This document shows positions 31,708 through 35,947 of a stretch of 35,947 bases of DNA, piece after piece (positions within the stretch are counted from its first letter, which is position 1; every line of letters starts with the position of its first letter). Below the pieces are notes generated by a model. The model searched no databases. It was given only the letters and a program-made list of their open reading frames with translations, and was not told the DNA's origin. The stretch is from Saprospiraceae bacterium (GTDB taxonomy: Bacteria; Bacteroidota; Bacteroidia; Chitinophagales; Saprospiraceae): assembly GCA_016787545.1 (NCBI GenBank), contig JAEUUS010000183.1, positions 1 through 35,947 of the forward strand, written 5' to 3'. The position numbers and the translations under genes were made by a program.

Positions 31708-33105
31708 TTACTTCCAGGGCAATTGCTCCAACAGCCATTCCTTTTCAATCACCAGTTTATTGGCTTCAATTTCTGCCCGAAAAGCCTGCGTTGCCTTCCT
31801 GTCGTTCTGATTCAGCCGGGTCAGTTTTTGGATGTAACGCAGGGTATTTAGGTAATGGGTGGAATGGTACCCAATCAGCTTTTTCTTCCGCAGCAGAAGA
31901 ATTTTAAAACTGGCCAACAAGGCATCCAGCGCATCCGTGGCATCTGTTTCATAATACATTTTGAGCAACATCACCCGGCTGTCCAGATTGAGCAACAAAT
32001 CATTTTCATCCACACGCGCCAGCAGTGGCATGGCAAGCTTGTAGTTTTTTAAGGTAAAATACACCTTGGCCATGTTGAAATCGCGATGCGCATTGCGGTA
32101 TTTTTCTTCCAAAAAAGGCTCGAAATCCTGAATAAAACGGATTACCCAATCAAACTCTTTCAACCGCAACCCAAGGGCCACGATGTTTTTGAAAGCAAAG
32201 CGACTCAAAAAACCGTGCTCCAGCAAAGCCCTGGTTTCGAGGCCAATCCGGTACAAATCAAATGCCTCACGCACATACTGCACCTCCCCCATATTGAGTC
32301 GGCGAATGCAAAAATTGATGGCCAGGAGCGTAAAAGTGCGATTCTCCTCCTCCGGCAACTCCCGCCCCTGCTTTTCCAGCGCATCCCGAAAAGCCCGGAA
32401 ACTATTCTCCCCGCCACCTGTGAGCGACTGGTAACAGTGATAATAAAGGGCTACAATGGGTACCTCCACCAGCTCACTTTTTTCCAATAGCTGAAGTAAT
32501 ACGGTTAAAAAAGCATCTTCAAAAGCAACCGGAAAAACTGCCCGGTGCGATTCCATCAAACAAGCCAGGCGAAGTTTGCCGGCAACCGCATAAATGTCGA
32601 AAGAGCGGATTACCGCGGCCAGATTGTTTTCCTGCGAACGACCTTGTTGCACCTGAGCCGACACGTACCGCTCCCATTCCAGTTGATACTGAAGGTGATA
32701 AAAATGGCTGTCGCGTGGCAATTGACCTAATTGTTCCGCAGCTCTTCTCAATGTATGTTCCAGCGGTTTGCGCAATTGCTTTTCCCGGTATACCGCTGCC
32801 AAGGGCAAATCCGACCATATAGGGTGCTGTTTCCAGTATCGTTGAGCCAGGCAGGCCTCGATACAACCCACCAGCATTGACTGCAAATGACGCCAGTTTG
32901 CGTCGTCAAAAGCCTCATCCGCGTACACCCGCGCATACAGCAGTTCTGCCGTTAAACTGGAAGATTTACCTGTTTGCCAGGCCTCCCAAAGAGCAATAAC
33001 ATCTTCCCGCCGATTATGATAAGGACTTTTTACAAACGAGGTAAAAGCTCTCTTTTCGACAGAGCTCAGAGATTTTATAACTTCAAATAATTTATTATCA
33101 GTCAT
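31708..33105 (-). CDS. Long alpha-helical protein of unknown function, Saprospiraceae-type
   Basis: This 465-residue protein has no signal peptide or membrane segment. It starts with MTDNKLFEVIKSLSSVEKRA, then FTSFVKSPYHNRREDVIALW. This opening (a KxxxxF...SPYxNxxxDVxxLW block) recalls a family of about 450-500-residue hypothetical proteins that occurs in many copies in Saprospiraceae-like genomes; that is from memory. The rest is almost entirely helical with TPR/SEL-like periodicity (e.g. NAHRDFNMAKVYFTLKNYKL; LLARVDENDLLLNLDSRVML). No catalytic motif was seen, so it may be a scaffold or a binding partner. Its promoter region contains a -7 box embedded in a perfect 22-bp palindrome 34 bases before the start. 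Confidence 0.8.
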   Translation of the reverse strand: MTDNKLFEVIKSLSSVEKRAFTSFVKSPYHNRREDVIALWEAWQTGKSSSLTAELLYARVYADEAFDDANWRHLQSMLVGCIEACLAQRYWKQHPIWSDLPLAAVYREKQLRKPLEHTLRRAAEQLGQLPRDSHFYHLQYQLEWERYVSAQVQQGRSQENNLAAVIRSFDIYAVAGKLRLACLMESHRAVFPVAFEDAFLTVLLQLLEKSELVEVPIVALYYHCYQSLTGGGENSFRAFRDALEKQGRELPEEENRTFTLLAINFCIRRLNMGEVQYVREAFDLYRIGLETRALLEHGFLSRFAFKNIVALGLRLKEFDWVIRFIQDFEPFLEEKYRNAHRDFNMAKVYFTLKNYKLAMPLLARVDENDLLLNLDSRVMLLKMYYETDATDALDALLASFKILLLRKKKLIGYHSTHYLNTLRYIQKLTRLNQNDRKATQAFRAEIEANKLVIEKEWLLEQLPWK

Positions 33106-33137
33106 TTATAAAATAATTTACCATTTTTACTTTTTGA

Positions 33138-33160
33138 CAAAAGTACAAATTTGTACTTTT
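33138..33160 (-). promoter_or_regulatory. Perfect 22-bp palindrome overlapping a -7 element
   Basis: AAAAGTACAAA followed by its exact reverse complement covers 33139-33160. On the minus strand TACTTTTG (plus 33138-33145) fits the -7 consensus, giving a predicted transcript start about 27 bases before the ATG at 33105. A partial copy of the half-site (TTTTGTAC) occurs at about 33183-33190. The dyad could be a repressor site for the leftward gene or for the divergent gene at 33297. Confidence 0.6.
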
Positions 33161-33296
33161 TCTCCTCATCTTATTGGTGAACTTTTGTACCGTCAAAGAA
33201 AAATGCCTGGCAAAACGTGATGATGCATCATTCCAAACCCGAACCTTTTTACGTCAGGCCCAACACACAACAATCAACTAACTCAAGTATTTGAAC

Positions 33297-35153
33297 ATGA
33301 ACACGAAGAAAATCCTTTTTGCCTTGTTGCTGCTTTGCCTGGCCGGTAAAAGCATGGCACAGGCGCCGATTTCGCCGGATAGTCTCATCGGTACTATTTT
33401 TATTGATACAGATGGCGACTGCGAACAGGACGCTTTTGAAGAAACCCTGAGCAACTGGGAAGTAATTGCCACCGTTGAAGACTCCCTGTTTGGTGGTCTG
33501 CAAACCTATTCCGGTTTTACGGATGCCAACGGCCAATACCAGATTGACCTGCCAGGTGGACCCAATTACCTGGTTTGGCAAAATGGCGCCATGGTGCAGC
33601 TTGTTCCGCCAGCCGGATTCGGGCAGTACTGCGTTAGTCGCTGCTCTACCTACACGCAGGTGCAAACACCCGGCAACAACTACAACGGGTATCTGAGTTA
33701 TGCCCTGCAATGCGATACAACACCACCCTGCCCGGTATTGGACGTAAGTATCAACACCAATTTCCTGCGCCCTTGTTTTGAGTCTAAATATCGGATAAGC
33801 TACAGAAACTACACCTCTTTGTTTATTCCGGATGCCTCTATTCAGGTAACGATTGACAACCCTATTCAGGTGCTTGGCGCCAGCATTCCATACACCGCTA
33901 ACGGCAATGTGTACACCTTCGATCTGGGCACGGTATCACCCTTTGCCTGGGGCAACTTTTCCATCACCGTCTTTACACCTTGCGATGAACCGGTAGGCAC
34001 TACTTATTGTGCAGAGGCGCACGCTTTCCCAGACACCTGCCAATCACTGGCCGGCCCAAACTGGGATGGTTCACGCATTGAAGTATCAGCAGCTTGTGAA
34101 CCTGATCAGGTTATTTTCACCCTGAAAAACACCGGAACCGGCAATATGGCGGCTCCCCTGGAATATATTGTAGTAGAAGATAATGTTCTCTTGATGCAGT
34201 CGCCCGGTCAGTTCCAGTTGAACGCCGGAGCATCACAGGAAATCTTTTTCCCGGCCGACGGCAGTTTCTATCGCATGGAGGCCGATCAATCTCCAGGATT
34301 CCCCGGATTTGGAACACCTATTGCCTGGGCAGAAGGATGCGGCACTGGTGGCAACCCGAGTCTGGGATTTGTCAACCAGTTCCAATTGGGCGATGAAGAT
34401 CCGTGGCTGGACATTTTCTGCATCGAAAGCGTGAATTCCTTCGACCCCAACGACAAACAGGGTTTCCCGCGTGGTGTGGGTGAAAAACATTACATCCAGC
34501 AAAATGTGGATCTGGAGTACATGATCCGTTTCCAGAATACAGGTACAGCTCCAGCCGTAAATGTCATCATTCGTGACACCCTGCCTACCCAATTCCTGGA
34601 CCCGAACACCCTTCGTCGCGGTGTGAGCAGTCACCCATACTTGTTTGACATGGAAGGCAATGGCGTGGTAGTTTTCAAGTTTTTGAACATCAACCTGCCA
34701 GACAGCAACGCCAACGAAGCGGCTTCACACGGTTTTGTTACCTTCCGTATCAGTCAGCACCAAGACCTCCCATTGGAATCTGCGATCAAGAATTCAGCAG
34801 CTATATATTTCGACTTCAACGAGCCGATTATTACGAACCAAACGCTGCATACCATTGGCAAAGACTTCCTGCAACTTTCCAACACCCAAACGCTGTTTGA
34901 TGCCCGTTTGAAAGTACAGATAATGCCCAACCCAACGCAGGGTCATGTACTTGTTTTGGCAGAAGGACTGGAAAACCATCAGCAGGATCTCAGTTTCCGC
35001 CTCATTTCTATACTAGGCGAACAATCCTTGCAAGGTCAGTTCCGGGGCAACACCTATGAATTCAATGCCTCTCACCTGGCGCCTGGTGTTTACCTGTATG
35101 AAATCCGAAACGGAGGCAAACTGGCAGCTACCGGCAAATTGTTGAAATTGTAG
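33297..35153 (+). CDS. Secreted T9SS cargo with DUF11/conserved-repeat-like domain
   Basis: The protein has 618 residues from ATG 33297 (MNTKKILFALLLLCLAGKSM), a clear signal peptide ending SMAQA. A TTG at 33291 would add two residues and is not favoured. The N-terminal SdrD-B-like module (about 25-110) reads LIGTIFIDTDGDCEQDAFEE. A middle beta-rich part follows, with NVYTFDLGTVSPFAWGNFSI. The DUF7619/DUF11-like domain (about 380-525) reads ESVNSFDPNDKQGFPRGVGE, with YMIRFQNTGTAPAVNVIIRD and SAAIYFDFNEPIITN. The last ~75 residues are a type A sorting domain (KVQIMPNPTQGHVLVLAEGL, then LAPGVYLYEIRNGGK). It is presumably exported across the outer membrane by T9SS and anchored at the surface. 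Function is likely structural or adhesive; no enzyme motif was noted. Confidence 0.88.
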   Translation: MNTKKILFALLLLCLAGKSMAQAPISPDSLIGTIFIDTDGDCEQDAFEETLSNWEVIATVEDSLFGGLQTYSGFTDANGQYQIDLPGGPNYLVWQNGAMVQLVPPAGFGQYCVSRCSTYTQVQTPGNNYNGYLSYALQCDTTPPCPVLDVSINTNFLRPCFESKYRISYRNYTSLFIPDASIQVTIDNPIQVLGASIPYTANGNVYTFDLGTVSPFAWGNFSITVFTPCDEPVGTTYCAEAHAFPDTCQSLAGPNWDGSRIEVSAACEPDQVIFTLKNTGTGNMAAPLEYIVVEDNVLLMQSPGQFQLNAGASQEIFFPADGSFYRMEADQSPGFPGFGTPIAWAEGCGTGGNPSLGFVNQFQLGDEDPWLDIFCIESVNSFDPNDKQGFPRGVGEKHYIQQNVDLEYMIRFQNTGTAPAVNVIIRDTLPTQFLDPNTLRRGVSSHPYLFDMEGNGVVVFKFLNINLPDSNANEAASHGFVTFRISQHQDLPLESAIKNSAAIYFDFNEPIITNQTLHTIGKDFLQLSNTQTLFDARLKVQIMPNPTQGHVLVLAEGLENHQQDLSFRLISILGEQSLQGQFRGNTYEFNASHLAPGVYLYEIRNGGKLAATGKLLKL

Positions 35154-35180
35154 GCCTGAAAGGAATACCACTAAGACACA

Positions 35181-35221
35181 GAGGCACTGAGAGAAATAAA
35201 GGTTACATCTCTCAGTGCCTC
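35181..35221 (+). terminator. Perfect 13-bp hairpin after the secreted T9SS cargo gene
   Basis: GAGGCACTGAGAG (35181-35193) pairs exactly with CTCTCAGTGCCTC (35209-35221) across a 15-base loop. It sits 28 bases after the stop. No T-tract follows, so it may be an element from a dispersed repeat family (the CACAGAGGCACTGAG-like context suggests this) that also acts as a terminator. Confidence 0.65.
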
Positions 35222-35226
35222 CCCCC

Positions 35227-35262
35227 TCAAACCCATCAAACCCCGTCAAACCCATCAAACCC
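35227..35262. repeat. TCAAACCC repeat, reverse-oriented member of the 9-bp minisatellite family
   Basis: Four units (TCAAACCCA, TCAAACCCCG, TCAAACCCA, TCAAACCC). The reverse complement TGGGTTTGA matches the TTTGA core of the array at 29716-29836. It lies in the gap between two genes, just after the hairpin at 35181-35221. Confidence 0.75.
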
Positions 35263-35317
35263 TTCCTTCCATTCCTGTCTCTCCCGGACAATTTCGGTTA
35301 ACAAGGGGTTAAGTAGC

Positions 35318-35347
35318 TTGTGGCCTCGTGACGGGCGTGTATTTTTG
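35318..35347 (+). promoter_or_regulatory. Promoter for the TlpA-like gene
   Basis: TTG at 35318-35320, a 19-base spacer and TATTTTTG (35340-35347) match the -33/-7 pattern. The predicted transcript starts near 35353, leaving a leader of about 46 bases before ATG 35399 and supporting that start. Confidence 0.6.
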
Positions 35348-35398
35348 TGGTCAATAACGCATCAATCTCGTAACTCACGTATCGCACACACCACAACA

Positions 35399-35887
35399 AT
35401 GAAGAAAACGCTTATTGCATTTGTAGCCATTTTGTGCACCGTTTCTGTTTTTGCACAAAAAACATTGCCTTCTGCTAACATCAAAACCCTCGAAGGTCAA
35501 AGCATTAATGTTCAGGAACTGGGCAAAACTGGCAAAATCACCGTTATCAGCTTCTGGGCTACCTGGTGCTCTCCCTGCAAAAAGGAACTCGACGCTATTA
35601 AAGACTACTACGAAGAATGGCAGGAAAAATATGGTGTTGAGCTGGTGGCCATCAGCGTAGATGATGCCCGCTCTGCTGCTAAAATCCCTGCCATGGTGAA
35701 AGAAAAAGGTTGGGATTACCGCATTTTGGTAGACCAATCCAAAGAATTACAAACAGCTGCCAATATTCAGGCGGTTCCGCATACCTACGTGCTGGATCAA
35801 AACGGCAACATCGTTTTTGAGCACAACGGCTATACCCCCGGCGACGAACTGGAGTTGGAGGAGTTGTTTAAGCAGTTGAAGAAATAA
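35399..35887 (+). CDS. TlpA-family periplasmic thioredoxin-like protein
   Basis: The protein has 162 residues from ATG 35399 (MKKTLIAFVAILCTVSVFAQ), a signal peptide that sets the start; frame upstream of it contains the promoter. The mature domain is a thioredoxin fold with the active site WATWCSPCKKEL (Cys-Ser-Pro-Cys). VISFWATW precedes it and the cis-Pro region reads IQAVPHTYVLDQNG. The TlpA/ResA-type insertion (YYEEWQEKYGVELVAISVDD) is present. It probably reduces disulfides of exported or cytochrome c-type proteins in the periplasm. It is separated from the upstream secreted-protein gene by repeats and its own promoter, and followed by a strong inverted repeat. Confidence 0.9.
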   Translation: MKKTLIAFVAILCTVSVFAQKTLPSANIKTLEGQSINVQELGKTGKITVISFWATWCSPCKKELDAIKDYYEEWQEKYGVELVAISVDDARSAAKIPAMVKEKGWDYRILVDQSKELQTAANIQAVPHTYVLDQNGNIVFEHNGYTPGDELELEELFKQLKK

Positions 35888-35890
35888 AAA

Positions 35891-35946
35891 TCACCGCTAA
35901 GTCCGCTAAGTACGCCAATTAGCGGACTTAGCGGACTTAGCGGTGA
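35891..35946. terminator. Perfect 21-bp inverted repeat of CCGCTAAGT units at the right edge
   Basis: Left arm TCACCGCTAAGTCCGCTAAG plus T (35891-35911) is exactly complementary to the right arm 35926-35946 across a 14-base loop. Each arm holds two copies of a 9-bp unit CCGCTAAGT, with a further AGCGG copy in the loop. It lies 3 bases after the TlpA stop. It could be a terminator or a small palindromic repeat element. Confidence 0.75.
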
Positions 35947-35947
35947 A

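Overview
The window comes from a member of the Bacteroidota, most likely a Saprospiraceae-like lineage. The evidence is a SusC/RagA receptor, five exported proteins of the kind handled by the type IX secretion system (T9SS; several end in recognisable type A sorting domains), Bacteroidota-type promoters (-33 TTTG, -7 TAnnTTTG), the futalosine-route menaquinone enzyme MqnD, and a long helical protein of a type I associate with Saprospiraceae. Base composition is moderate. No rRNA, tRNA, CRISPR array, transposase or integrase was seen.

Region 1 (1-6.8 kb) is one end of a glycan-uptake-type locus. It holds a SusC receptor running off the left edge, a lipoprotein with duplicated PKD modules upstream of it, and a divergent membrane-spanning beta-propeller/Y_Y_Y/helix-turn-helix regulator.

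Region 2 (6.8-14.5 kb) is a metal-homeostasis block read leftward. It contains an MbfA-like ferritin/VIT1 iron or manganese exporter, a small exported protein, a CusA-type RND pump fused to a TolC-like outer-membrane factor, and the CusB-type adaptor. A canonical promoter with a small dyad precedes the last three genes. A small exported protein of unknown function lies at the upstream end.

Region 3 (14.5-20.35 kb) has a 0.6 kb gene-poor stretch and then two secreted proteins: an M43-type metalloprotease with an Asn variant of the zinc motif, and a propeller-like cargo protein. They are followed by a 24-bp inverted repeat and a 7-bp tandem repeat.

Region 4 (20.35-28.2 kb) holds mqnD, a divergent sulP-rluA pair, a large secreted protein combining HYR-like, dockerin-like and cohesin-like parts, and an orphan ABC-2 permease whose promoter overlaps a TetR-style palindrome.

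Region 5 (28.4-35.9 kb) holds a Tat-exported class V aminotransferase, a 9-bp minisatellite, a nested REP/BIME-like palindromic element, a PaaG-like isomerase, a membrane-anchored GH25 lysozyme, a 465-residue helical protein with a perfect 22-bp palindrome in its promoter, another secreted T9SS cargo, and a TlpA-like thioredoxin. Several intergenic regions carry repeat families.

No single element is an obviously new multi-gene system. The best leads are the pump-porin fusion with an internal export signal inside a metal operon, the operator-like palindromes, and the repeat elements.
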